Below are positions 5,672 through 13,077 of a DNA stretch of 32,749 bases, piece by piece (within the stretch, counting starts at the first letter, position 1; the number at the start of each line of letters is the position of its first letter). The stretch is from NCBI GenBank assembly GCA_018500105.2, contig JAHBAL020000505.1:1-32749 (forward strand), in the 5' to 3' direction. The position numbers were made by a program, and so were the translations under genes. The notes under the pieces are model-generated. The model worked only from the letters and a program-made list of their open reading frames with translations, searched no databases and was not told the origin of the DNA. Source of the stretch: Anaerolineae bacterium (lineage in GTDB: Bacteria > Chloroflexota > Anaerolineae > J036 > Brachytrichaceae).

Positions 5672-8076
5672 AAGCGCATGGCCTCGACCGTCAGCACGTC
5701 GGGGCGCGGGTCGCCTAGCCGTGACAGGGCGCGCCCAGCAGCGGCCCGTTCAATGGCGGGCAATTTACGCTCACGCATGATTTGCAACAAACGTTTCTTT
5801 AATCGCTCAAGATAAAGCGACCCACCCTGATAAATATCTTTCGATTCTGCTTTTTTATCTGAAGAAACCCAAGTTGGGTTCAGCAATGTCATTTGAGCCG
5901 CCCACAACACTGCTCGCCACTTAGCGCCATTAAGATGGTCAACCTCCGTATTTTGCATCGAAGGTGGGCATAATTTATACATCAGCTTGCGCAAATTGTC
6001 GCGATATTCATCGCCATGATATTGCGCTTCGGCCCCAAGCAATACAGCCAATTCCCAAAAATCGCCTTCAGCGGCTTTATCTAAAATCAATTCATCGGAT
6101 TCGGGTTCTGTTGACAATATCAAATAACGCCCAGCTAAATATTCTTGAAAGGTGCGATGTGGAAAAGTATAAATTTGTTGTTCAGGTTTATCCTCAGGGC
6201 CACCATGCCCCATTAACAAACCCGCCGAAAGATCGGCATAGTTTACAAATAGTCTGGCCTTCGCCTCATCCCCAAAATAATCGGGCTGCGCTAACTCAGC
6301 CACAATTTCCGCGCCCCTCAAATCAGCCGCCGACAACGCATCTGGATTTTGCTTCTCACCTTGCTTCTGAGTCGCAGCCTGACGTTCATGCGCCAAAAAT
6401 GCAATCCGCCGCAAAGCAGCCATAATCTTAAAGTTATCATTCAATAACGTTTTTAAGGCTGGAGACAACAAATCTTTTTCACGTTGCCATTCATCTAACA
6501 AAATCTCAAGCGCCCTTTTATAAAGTTTCACCCGTTCGTCAGGCAATTTCGTATCTCTTAAATGCACCAATGCCAAAATATTAAGCAATAAAGGCGTATT
6601 GACAAGCGCACGGGTTTTGTCTTTCTTATATAAAACGTCAACCGCCTTTTGTAAATCAGCAATTTGCTTGCTTACGCGGGGTTGGCTCCAACCATGCCCA
6701 AGCCGCAATTCATACCAACGTTGAACAAATTGGGTAATCTGTGCTGGCTCAAAAGGCAATAATTGATAGGGATGAAAATCGGGGAGGTCATTTGGATTGA
6801 AAGATCGGCTACGGATCGTCACAATCATGCGCAGCGGTTGAGGCGACAATTCATCATAACGCGCCCGAACCGCCTCAATGGTTTTAATGATCCATGAGCG
6901 CAATGCAACAGCAACCTCGTCTAACCCGTCAAACACCAACAATACTTGCCCAGTCAGAAGTTTGTCATCCAATGCTTCTTCAAATTTCAATAAACCTTTA
7001 TCATTTAGATCATCCCGCCAAACCTCTCTCAATATGCCTAACAACTTTGCATTTTGTTTGGAATGATGCAAGTTTTCCAATTCTTTGAGTGTATTTTCGG
7101 ATAACTTCGCGGCTAGATCCCGCAAATTTGTCAAAACAGGGCACAAAGCAAGCAAATCGCTGCGAACAGGCGTGGCTGGCGTTTTATCCGCGTCATTGAG
7201 CTGTCCGGCACACAAATCTGCCACCATTTGGCGTAAAAATGCACTTTTGCCACTCCCCGGCACACCATGAATTAAAACTTTAGGGTTGCGCGTTACAGCG
7301 TATCGTGCTGGTAGCGTTCTTACATCTTCATCGCCCGTGCGGCTTTGTATCGAACCGCGTTTTACTGGCGCAACATCACGAACATTCAGCGTAATATAAA
7401 TTTCATTAAGTCGAATTGGGCTTAAGTTATTGCCATCATCTGATTTTTGGGCAGCCTCTAAAGGGATGCGCACACAGGCTTTCCACAATTGCCGTAAATA
7501 TACCGGTGCAAGTCTTTCTTGCGTCGCACCATAAAAATTGTATATATATTTATCACGCCCGACAAAATCGCCGCCCGCCGAAATGCTGGCCTGCGGCCCA
7601 ATCACCGCGCCTTGGGCGTTGATGCTGAGTGGGCTGCCCAGCCGCGCCAAGGCCGCCTCTAAGGTGCTGGCAAACCATTGTTTGTCATCTGCCCTCAGTT
7701 GAATTGGCGCTTGGGCCAGCACATCCAGCTTTTTCAGCATCTCGTCAAGCGCGTCCAATACGCGCCCATCTTGCAGGGCGGCTTGTTGAATGGCGGCGGC
7801 TTGCTCGGCGGGCGCGGCGCGTTTGTCATACACCTGCTGCACGATATTCGCCAGCAGGTTTGCGCCTGCCCCGCCCATCAGGTTAATCAGCGGGGTTTGG
7901 GCGGCTTCGGGCGGCAAGCCTTGCAGCGCCGCGCCCAGCGGCAACAAGGCCGCGCTGCACAGCGTGTAATACAGGGCTTCGGGTGCGGCCTTGCGCGCCT
8001 CATCCGTCAGGTTTCGCAGCGCTTGACGCGCATTGTTGGCGGCGGCGGTTTTCCATTCGGCAAAAGTAGGCAACAT
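5488..8076 (-). CDS. NACHT-domain STAND NTPase (frameshifted before its FGE-like C-terminus)
   Basis: A STAND-class signalling ATPase, of the type used as sensors in bacterial conflict or antiphage systems. The N-terminal 150 residues are helical and Ala-rich. A short strand segment SISAGGDFVGRDK (about 164-176) matches the GDxVGRDK element that often precedes NACHT domains. Walker A is GVPGSGKS (271-278), Walker B VLLVFDGLDE (378-387) with the NACHT-type DGLDE, and a TIRSRSF sensor follows (about 420-426). The NACHT-associated helical region ends near residue 800. At about 816 the FGE-like domain starts (CHVPAGPFWLGEG), but the frame is lost after KRVTLK and ends in about 35 nonsense residues. 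The intact gene would cover 4868-8076. The cause may be a real mutation, phase variation or a sequencing error. Confidence 0.82.
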   Translation of the reverse strand: MLPTFAEWKTAAANNARQALRNLTDEARKAAPEALYYTLCSAALLPLGAALQGLPPEAAQTPLINLMGGAGANLLANIVQQVYDKRAAPAEQAAAIQQAALQDGRVLDALDEMLKKLDVLAQAPIQLRADDKQWFASTLEAALARLGSPLSINAQGAVIGPQASISAGGDFVGRDKYIYNFYGATQERLAPVYLRQLWKACVRIPLEAAQKSDDGNNLSPIRLNEIYITLNVRDVAPVKRGSIQSRTGDEDVRTLPARYAVTRNPKVLIHGVPGSGKSAFLRQMVADLCAGQLNDADKTPATPVRSDLLALCPVLTNLRDLAAKLSENTLKELENLHHSKQNAKLLGILREVWRDDLNDKGLLKFEEALDDKLLTGQVLLVFDGLDEVAVALRSWIIKTIEAVRARYDELSPQPLRMIVTIRSRSFNPNDLPDFHPYQLLPFEPAQITQFVQRWYELRLGHGWSQPRVSKQIADLQKAVDVLYKKDKTRALVNTPLLLNILALVHLRDTKLPDERVKLYKRALEILLDEWQREKDLLSPALKTLLNDNFKIMAALRRIAFLAHERQAATQKQGEKQNPDALSAADLRGAEIVAELAQPDYFGDEAKARLFVNYADLSAGLLMGHGGPEDKPEQQIYTFPHRTFQEYLAGRYLILSTEPESDELILDKAAEGDFWELAVLLGAEAQYHGDEYRDNLRKLMYKLCPPSMQNTEVDHLNGAKWRAVLWAAQMTLLNPTWVSSDKKAESKDIYQGGSLYLERLKKRLLQIMRERKLPAIERAAAGRALSRLGDPRPDVLTVEAMRFCHVPAGPFWLGEGKEAKRVTLKMIFGSANTPSPTLSLTSLWLMGGIQKQRMRRIGLRQGI

Positions 8077-8088
8077 GATGAGGGGAAT

Positions 8089-8094
8089 ATTATA
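8089..8094 (-). promoter_or_regulatory. Possible -10 box (TATAAT) upstream of the NACHT gene
   Basis: On the minus strand TATAAT lies 12 nt before the ATG at 8076. No convincing -35 or Shine-Dalgarno is seen. The leader would be only about 5 nt. Confidence 0.4.
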
Positions 8095-8150
8095 TAACTT
8101 GGGTCGTGCCCCGCTTCACCGTAAAACGCCCGGTCACACTGATCGTCGAG

Positions 8151-9116
8151 CTATTTAACCCCCTGAGTTGCAAGCCAATGTTGCAAATCGTCCAGCACTT
8201 GAAAGTCGAGCAATTCATCCGCCAGTTGTTCGAGTTGTGACACATCCAGCGCTACAACTTGGGCTTGCAAGATGGGTGAAATCGCTCCAAATTTGCGCTT
8301 TAACTGCCGCAATACCATTTGCTCCATACCCAATTCGATGCCTTCAGCGCGACCTTCGACCCGACCTTCAACCCGACCTTCAGCGCGGCCCGTCGTTAAG
8401 GCAAATTGCACTTCTCCAATCCGGTCGCGCAACCAAGTCTCACGGCTTTCTAGTTCCTGCAGTTCGCTTCCCTTCATCCGCGCCATCTCCAAATTCTCAT
8501 AGGCACGTTGAATCACCGGGTCTCGCATCAAATAGGCTTGCACATTTTCTTCTAACATTTCTCCCTCCTTTAAAAACAACGCCCACTGATTTTCTTTACG
8601 GCTCAAATCAGCATGTTTGCTGTCAAATTTTGGCAATTCTACAAATACCAATTCGATATTATCTTGGCCGGGATAGGCCATGCCCGTTGTCGTTTCTCGC
8701 AATGTGAAATGTGAATGCCAAGCGTCTTGTGCAGGAAATAGCGTAAAGTTGGCAATGGTTAACCCAATCACGCCATGCAAATCCTCATAAGCATTGCCTC
8801 GGTTTAATTGACTGCCATACACTTTTGCCACGTTGTATAGCACCCGCTGGGCAAAGCTCAACACGTTGATCATCTGCATTTCAATCAACACCTCGCGCCT
8901 GTTGTCAAGCATGACCCGCACATCCACATGCGTCTCTTTGTGAGATTGGGTCTCGCCCGGCACATATGGGTTAAGAATTTGCGCAGTCCGGATTCGCCCA
9001 GCACCGGCATACAATACTGCGTCGAGAAAGCTAATTAACACATCCTCATTTTGGGGCGAGCCAAACACCCGCTTAAACGCAAAATCAACACGCGGGTTAA
9101 AATAAAGCGGCTTCAT
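8151..9116 (-). CDS. Rpn-family PD-(D/E)XK nuclease (transposase-like, PF12784 type)
   Basis: A 321-residue protein of the recombination-promoting nuclease family. The N-terminus FNPRVDFAFKRVFGSPQNED is the family hallmark. The nuclease core is visible as VDVRV (catalytic Asp) and VLIEMQ (Glu-x-Gln), followed by RVLYNVAKVY. A low-complexity hinge of GRAEG/GRVEG units (about 243-262) precedes a C-terminal helical domain, as is common in the family. Rpn proteins act as DNA endonucleases; some work in recombination or phage defence. It lies 74 bp upstream of the NACHT gene on the same strand, so the two could be a defence-like pair, but this is inference. Confidence 0.87.
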   Translation of the reverse strand: MKPLYFNPRVDFAFKRVFGSPQNEDVLISFLDAVLYAGAGRIRTAQILNPYVPGETQSHKETHVDVRVMLDNRREVLIEMQMINVLSFAQRVLYNVAKVYGSQLNRGNAYEDLHGVIGLTIANFTLFPAQDAWHSHFTLRETTTGMAYPGQDNIELVFVELPKFDSKHADLSRKENQWALFLKEGEMLEENVQAYLMRDPVIQRAYENLEMARMKGSELQELESRETWLRDRIGEVQFALTTGRAEGRVEGRVEGRAEGIELGMEQMVLRQLKRKFGAISPILQAQVVALDVSQLEQLADELLDFQVLDDLQHWLATQGVK

Positions 9117-9124
9117 CCTTACAA

Positions 9125-9154
9125 ATTATACTGTTTAGGGATAAGACTAGCCAA
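9125..9154 (-). promoter_or_regulatory. Promoter of the Rpn gene (TTGGCT-N18-TATAAT), leaderless spacing
   Basis: On the minus strand TTGGCT (9149-9154) and a perfect TATAAT (9125-9130) are 18 bp apart. Only 8 nt (TTGTAAGG) separate the -10 box from the ATG, so transcription would begin at or beside the start codon. AAGG could also act as a Shine-Dalgarno if transcription starts further upstream. Confidence 0.5.
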
Positions 9155-9200
9155 AAATCGCCTCGTCTTTCCCTAGAATGATATAGAATTAAAAGTGAAT

Positions 9201-9256
9201 AGTGGATAGTGATAGTGGATAGTTAGAAAAAAAACTATCCACTATCACTATCCACT
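9201..9256. repeat. Perfect 24-bp stem-loop of GTGGATA/GTGATA words
   Basis: The left arm 9201-9224 and the right arm 9233-9256 are exact reverse complements, with an 8-nt A-rich loop. The family is the same as at 2681-2786 and 22694-22778. It sits just before paaA, with its right arm ending 10 nt from the ATG. Confidence 0.92.
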
Positions 9257-9266
9257 TAAAAAAGCC

Positions 9267-10199
9267 ATGACCCAAACAACCGATATCACCCTAAAACTGG
9301 CCGAATTTGAGGCACGGATCGCCCGCGGCGAGAAGATCGAGCCGGGCGACTGGATGCCGGACGACTATCGCAAGCAACTCATCCGCATGATCTCGCAACA
9401 TGCCCATAGCGAAATCGTCGGCATGTTGCCCGAAGGCAATTACATTACCCGCGCCCCCAGCCTGCGCCGCAAAATGGTGTTGATCGCCAAAGTGCAAGAC
9501 GAAGCCGGTCACGGGCAATATTTGTATCACGCCGCCGAAACGCTGGGCATCAGCCGCGACGAGCTGGAGCAGGCGCTGTTGGCGGGCAAGGCCAAATATT
9601 CGTCTATCTTCAATTACCCGACGCTCAACTGGGCCGATATCGGCATGATTGGCTGGCTGGTGGATGGCGCGGCGATCAAAAATCAGACCATGTTGGCGCA
9701 TTGCAGCTACGGCCCTTACTCACGGGCGATGGTGCGCATTTGCGCCGAAGAGACATTTCATCAGCGCCAAGGCAAAGAGATGATTGTGAAATATGCCCAA
9801 GGCACGCCCAATCAGCGCCAAATGACGCAAGATTCGCTTAATCGCTGGTGGTGGCCGGTGCTGATGATGTTTGGCCCGCACGACAGCGATTCGCCCAACA
9901 GCGAGGTGCTCATTCGCTGGGGGGTGAAAACCCAAAGCAATGACACCGTGCGCCAACTCTTTTTGGACGAGGTTGTGCCCGAATTGATGGCGATTGGTTT
10001 GCAAATTCCCGACCCGCAATTGCGTTACGACGCCGAAAGCAAGCACTGGAAGCACGGCCCCATTGATTGGGCGCATTTTTGGCAGGTGGTTAAGGGCAAT
10101 GGCCCAATGAACAAGGAACGCCTCGCCACCCGCAATCAGGCGCACGACAATGGCGCTTGGGTGCGCGATGCCGTCACCGCCTATGCTGAGCGCAAATGA
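9267..10199 (+). CDS. paaA: 1,2-phenylacetyl-CoA epoxidase, catalytic subunit PaaA
   Basis: The diiron oxygenase subunit that epoxidises the aromatic ring of phenylacetyl-CoA. At 310 residues it matches the usual PaaA length. The two metal-ligand helices are visible: [14 protein letters not shown] (ExxH near residues 75-78) and [11 protein letters not shown] (ExxH near 157-160). Other family blocks include [30 protein letters not shown] and [11 protein letters not shown]. It opens a collinear operon with paaB, paaC, paaD, paaG and paaH. No Shine-Dalgarno is visible, and the ATG is preceded by the stem-loop at 9201-9256. The stop TGA runs directly into the next AT-rich heptamer array. Confidence 0.96.
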   Translation: MTQTTDITLKLAEFEARIARGEKIEPGDWMPDDYRKQLIRMISQHAHSEIVGMLPEGNYITRAPSLRRKMVLIAKVQDEAGHGQYLYHAAETLGISRDELEQALLAGKAKYSSIFNYPTLNWADIGMIGWLVDGAAIKNQTMLAHCSYGPYSRAMVRICAEETFHQRQGKEMIVKYAQGTPNQRQMTQDSLNRWWWPVLMMFGPHDSDSPNSEVLIRWGVKTQSNDTVRQLFLDEVVPELMAIGLQIPDPQLRYDAESKHWKHGPIDWAHFWQVVKGNGPMNKERLATRNQAHDNGAWVRDAVTAYAERK

Positions 10200-10272
10200 A
10201 AAATTGAAAATTGAAAATGAAGAATTAGGTCACCGACTAATTTTAAATTTTCCATTTTAAATTTTAAATTTT
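10200..10272. repeat. AT-rich heptamer hairpin array (AAAATTG / AAATTTT words)
   Basis: The left arm (10200-10227) holds AAAATTG, AAAATGA and AGAATTA words. The right arm (10238-10272) holds TAATTTT, AAATTTT (three copies) and CCATTTT. The array begins one base after the paaA stop and ends 4 nt before the paaB ATG. Confidence 0.8.
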
Positions 10273-10276
10273 AAAA

Positions 10277-10873
10277 ATGCGTTACGAAATTTTCAAGCAA
10301 GACGCGCCAAATCAGCCACACAGCAATATCGGCAGTGTTCATGCGCCCGATGCCGAAATGGCGCTGATGCACGCCCGCGATGTGTATGGTCGCCGCCCAA
10401 ATGCCGTCAGCATGTGGGCCGTGCCGGAATCGGAAATTTATGCAACAAGCCATGAGCCGGAGGCCTTGAGCCTTGAGCTAAGCAGCAAGAATCAAGCCCC
10501 AGAAGCTCAAGGCTCATGGCTCATGGCTCATGGCTCACGGCTCACCAGCTATGCAGTTTTTCGCAAAACATCGCAGCGGCGTTCGATGACGTATGTGGCG
10601 TATGCGGGCACGGTCGCGGCCAGCACGCCCCAAGACGCGGTGACGGCGGCCATGCACAAATTCCCCAGCCCCGAGACCTTTGTGTGGTGGGTTTGCCCCG
10701 AAACCGCCATCAGCAAAACCGAGGCCGAGGCCGCGCCGAGTTGGTTCGAGCCAGCCAAAGACAAAGTGTATCGCCAGCAATCGTATTATGGCGATGTGGC
10801 CCGCCAAAGCCGTCGCCAACGCGCCGAAATTGCCAGCAAACTGAGCGGCGCTGATCCCCACGAAGACGCTTAA
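10277..10873 (+). CDS. paaB: 1,2-phenylacetyl-CoA epoxidase subunit PaaB, tandem-domain form with a repeat-encoded linker
   Basis: PaaB is a small structural subunit that bridges PaaAC units; the usual form is about 95 residues. Here 198 residues hold two PaaB-like domains. Domain 1 (1-57) has YEIFKQDAPNQPHSNIGSVHA, ALMHARDVYGRR and SMWAVPESEI. Domain 2 (about 91-165) has YAVFRKTSQR, AGTVAASTPQDAV, FVWWVCPETAI and the C-terminal tail WFEPAKDKVYRQQSYYG, which matches the classic PaaB end. Residues 58-90 between them are translated from a heptamer array of the GCCATGA family (10449-10545), in frame and without stops. The gene lies between paaA and paaC, 9 bp before paaC. Whether both domains are used in the complex is unknown. 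Confidence 0.88.
   Translation: MRYEIFKQDAPNQPHSNIGSVHAPDAEMALMHARDVYGRRPNAVSMWAVPESEIYATSHEPEALSLELSSKNQAPEAQGSWLMAHGSRLTSYAVFRKTSQRRSMTYVAYAGTVAASTPQDAVTAAMHKFPSPETFVWWVCPETAISKTEAEAAPSWFEPAKDKVYRQQSYYGDVARQSRRQRAEIASKLSGADPHEDA
10449..10545. repeat. Heptamer hairpin array inside the paaB coding sequence
   Basis: Left words are GCCATGA 10449-10455, GCCGGAG 10456-10462 and GCCTTGA at 10463 and 10470. Right words run from 10504 to 10545: AGCTCAA, GGCTCAT (three copies) and GGCTCAC (two copies). TGA in words 1, 3 and 4 falls out of the paaB frame. Word 2 would place TGA exactly in frame (10460-10462), but reads GAG. The word family is that of the spacer array at 3765-3905. Confidence 0.9.
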
Positions 10874-10882
10874 ATTTTAATC

Positions 10883-11644
10883 ATGAATGCCAAACTTACC
10901 TCCACCCTCGATGCGCGTTTGCTGGCTCTCGCCGACGACGAGCTGATTTTGGCGCACCGCGACAGTGAATGGACTGGGCACGCGCCCATGCTCGAAGAAG
11001 ACATTGCGCTGGCGAACCTCGCCCAAGACGAATTGGGGCACGCCACCTTGTGGTATGACATTTTGTGCGACCTGCGCGGGCAGCCCGATGAACACGCCGA
11101 CCAATTGGTCTATTTTCGAGATGCCGCCGATTGGCGCAACGCCCAATTGCTCGAATTGCCGATTGGTGATTGGGCCTTTACCATGTTGCGCCAATTTTTG
11201 TTCGATCAGTTTGAATGGGTGTTGTTGCCCACCTTGACCAAGAGCAGCCACGTCGCCGTTGCCCAAGCCGCCGCCAAAGTGCTGCGCGAAGAAATTTATC
11301 ATACGCGGCACAGCACGGCGTGGGTGCGACGTTTGGGTCAAGGCACTGCCGAGAGCCATCGCCGAATGCAGGCCGCGCTCGATGCGCAATGGCCCCTCGC
11401 CAGCCAACTTTTTACGCCCATGCCCGGCGACGCGGCGCTTGTCGCGGCTGGCATTTGGCCTGACATGACCCCATTGCACCAACAATGGCGGGCCAAAGTG
11501 AGCGACATGTTGGCCGAATGTGACTTGATTGCGCCGGCCAGCCTGGCCAACCATGACAGCCGCGCCAACCACACCCAACATTTGGCGGCATTATTGGCCG
11601 ATATGCAATCGGTGGCGCGTCTCGACCCGCAGGCCGATTGGTGA
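10883..11644 (+). CDS. paaC: 1,2-phenylacetyl-CoA epoxidase subunit PaaC
   Basis: A 253-residue ferritin-like structural subunit that pairs with PaaA in the ring-epoxidase complex. The characteristic blocks are LALADDELILAHRDSEWTGH, EEDIALANLAQDELGHA, WAFTMLRQFLFDQFEW and LREEIYHTRHS. Length matches the family (about 250). It follows paaB by 9 bp. The TGA stop (11642-11644) overlaps alternative TTG/GTG starts of the next gene, suggesting translational coupling. Confidence 0.95.
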   Translation: MNAKLTSTLDARLLALADDELILAHRDSEWTGHAPMLEEDIALANLAQDELGHATLWYDILCDLRGQPDEHADQLVYFRDAADWRNAQLLELPIGDWAFTMLRQFLFDQFEWVLLPTLTKSSHVAVAQAAAKVLREEIYHTRHSTAWVRRLGQGTAESHRRMQAALDAQWPLASQLFTPMPGDAALVAAGIWPDMTPLHQQWRAKVSDMLAECDLIAPASLANHDSRANHTQHLAALLADMQSVARLDPQADW

Positions 11645-11649
11645 AAAAT

Positions 11650-12150
11650 ATGAATAAACTACACCCATATCTCATTGCGCAGGTGCTGGCCTGCGGCGAC
11701 CTGCTCAATACGGCAGTCAAGTTTGTCGGCGATGACGAATTGTGGTTCAAGCCCGCGCCCGCCGATTGGAATATCCATCAGGTAGTGGCGCATTTGCGCG
11801 ATGTGCAACGCGACCTTTTTTTGCCGCGCATCGTTATGGCGCTCAAAGCGCCCGGCACACCCGTTCAGCCATTTAATGCCGATGCGCATATGCAAGCCCA
11901 TTATTCAGCCGATGAGCCATTTGACAAGCTGTTGGGTGATTTTGACTCGGCGTGTCAACAGTTTGCGGCAAAATTACAGGCGCTCGACGAGGCGCAGTGG
12001 CGTTGCCATGTGCAGCACCCGAAGATCACAAATATGAGTATCGAATGGCTAACATGGCACACGATTGGGCATACGTACGAGCATATTTCGCAAATTATCA
12101 GCAACCGCGATCAATATTACCTAAAAACCTCGGAGGTCTCCAAGGTTTAA
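11650..12150 (+). CDS. DinB-family (DfsB-like) four-helix-bundle protein
   Basis: A 166-residue protein of the DinB/YfiT-like fold. The three metal-binding histidines are visible: His in WNIHQVVAHLRD near residue 40, and two in WHTIGHTYEHISQI near the C-terminus. Members are often thiol-dependent transferases or metal-binding proteins of unknown substrate. ATG at 11650 was chosen; TTG 11638 and GTG 11641 overlap the paaC stop and are alternatives. It lies between paaC and paaD in the same operon, so a role with CoA thioester or epoxide by-products is possible, but this is inference only. Confidence 0.8.
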   Translation: MNKLHPYLIAQVLACGDLLNTAVKFVGDDELWFKPAPADWNIHQVVAHLRDVQRDLFLPRIVMALKAPGTPVQPFNADAHMQAHYSADEPFDKLLGDFDSACQQFAAKLQALDEAQWRCHVQHPKITNMSIEWLTWHTIGHTYEHISQIISNRDQYYLKTSEVSKV

Positions 12151-12160
12151 GTTGGTTTAT

Positions 12161-12640
12161 ATGCTGACGCAAAAAGAAGTTTGGCAAGCCCTTGAGCAAG
12201 TCAAAGACCCCGAAATACCGGTCATCAATATTGTCGAAATGGGCATTGTGCGCGATGTGGTAATTGATGGGGCGGCCGTGACGGTGACGATGACGCCAAC
12301 GTTTTCGGGTTGTCCGGCGCTTAATGTCATGCGTGACGACATTTTGGCCCAATTGCGCACCTTGGGGGTGGCGCAGCCCAGCGTCAACATCACCAACGCG
12401 CCGGCGTGGAGCAGCGACTGGATCACACCCGAAGCGCGTGCTAAACTCAATGCGTTTGGGCTGGCCCCGCCTGCCATCCACGGCGGCGATGTGAATGTCA
12501 TTTTGTTTGACATGCCGCATTGCCCGCGTTGTGGCAGCGCCGATGTCACGCTCAAAAACAGCTTTGGTACGACACTTTGCCGCGCCATGTATGTGTGCAA
12601 TCAATGCCGTGAGCCATTTGAACAGTTTAAAGGAATCTAG
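12161..12640 (+). CDS. paaD: Phenylacetate-degradation protein PaaD (MIP18/SufT-like Fe-S maturation factor)
   Basis: PaaD is thought to help assemble the Fe-S or metal centres of the PaaABCE epoxidase. The N-terminal MIP18-like domain is clear: VKDPEIPVINIVEMGIVRDV and MTPTFSGCPALNVM, with the conserved Cys. The C-terminus is a zinc-ribbon-like tail, CPRCGSADV...CNQCREPFEQFK, typical of PaaD. ATG at 12161 was chosen over the TTG at 12152. It ends in TAG six bases before a heptamer array. Confidence 0.93.
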   Translation: MLTQKEVWQALEQVKDPEIPVINIVEMGIVRDVVIDGAAVTVTMTPTFSGCPALNVMRDDILAQLRTLGVAQPSVNITNAPAWSSDWITPEARAKLNAFGLAPPAIHGGDVNVILFDMPHCPRCGSADVTLKNSFGTTLCRAMYVCNQCREPFEQFKGI

Positions 12641-12645
12641 GGGAA

Positions 12646-12735
12646 AGGATGAAGGTTGAAGGATGAAGGTTGAAGGTTGAAATAATCCCTCATTCCCAAT
12701 CACTCATTCATTCATTCTCTCATTCACTCATTTAA
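12646..12735. repeat. Heptamer arrays with non-complementary halves (AGGATGA / CACTCATT words)
   Basis: Five words AGGATGA / AGGTTGA occupy 12646-12680 in perfect register. Words of type ACTCATT / ATTCACTC follow to 12735. The two halves are not complementary to each other. Both word types occur in the nested array at 13861-14010, so this copy looks like a deletion or recombination product of a longer hairpin. Confidence 0.75.
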
Positions 12736-12741
12736 AGACCC

Positions 12742-13041
12742 ATGTCAACTTTAACCGCTTTATACAAAACCCCAGCCGATACGGCTGCCTTCGATGACAC
12801 CTATTTCAACGTGCATGTGCCCGCCGTGAGAAAAGTGCCCGGTCTACAATCCATTGACATCACCAAATTTGGCCGCACCTTGGTCGGCGATGGCTTTTAT
12901 TTGATGGCGGTGCTGCATTTTGCCGACGACGCCGCACTGAAAGCCGCCATGAAATCGCCCGAAATGGCCGAGGCGGGCAAAAGTCTGCAAGATGCGATGA
13001 AGGCCGGTATTGTGACCATGATGTTTGGCTCGGCAGTTTGA
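12742..13041 (+). CDS. EthD-domain protein
   Basis: A 99-residue ferredoxin-like (dimeric alpha/beta barrel) protein. EthD-type marks are LTALYKTPADTAAFDDTYFNVHVPAVRKVPGLQ, here split by variable residues, and an FYLMAVLHFADDAALKAAM strand-helix. EthD proteins are small accessory or ring-modifying proteins of unclear chemistry. The gene lies between paaD and paaG, which suggests a role in phenylacetate catabolism. A repeat array separates it from paaD. Confidence 0.82.
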   Translation: MSTLTALYKTPADTAAFDDTYFNVHVPAVRKVPGLQSIDITKFGRTLVGDGFYLMAVLHFADDAALKAAMKSPEMAEAGKSLQDAMKAGIVTMMFGSAV

Positions 13042-13077
13042 ACTTTTCGCATATAATCTTTCGGGTTTAAACCCACC

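Noticed and set aside
10877-11581. 234-residue minus-strand ORF opposite paaC
   Set aside because: paaC is certain on the plus strand and the antisense frame shows no motif.
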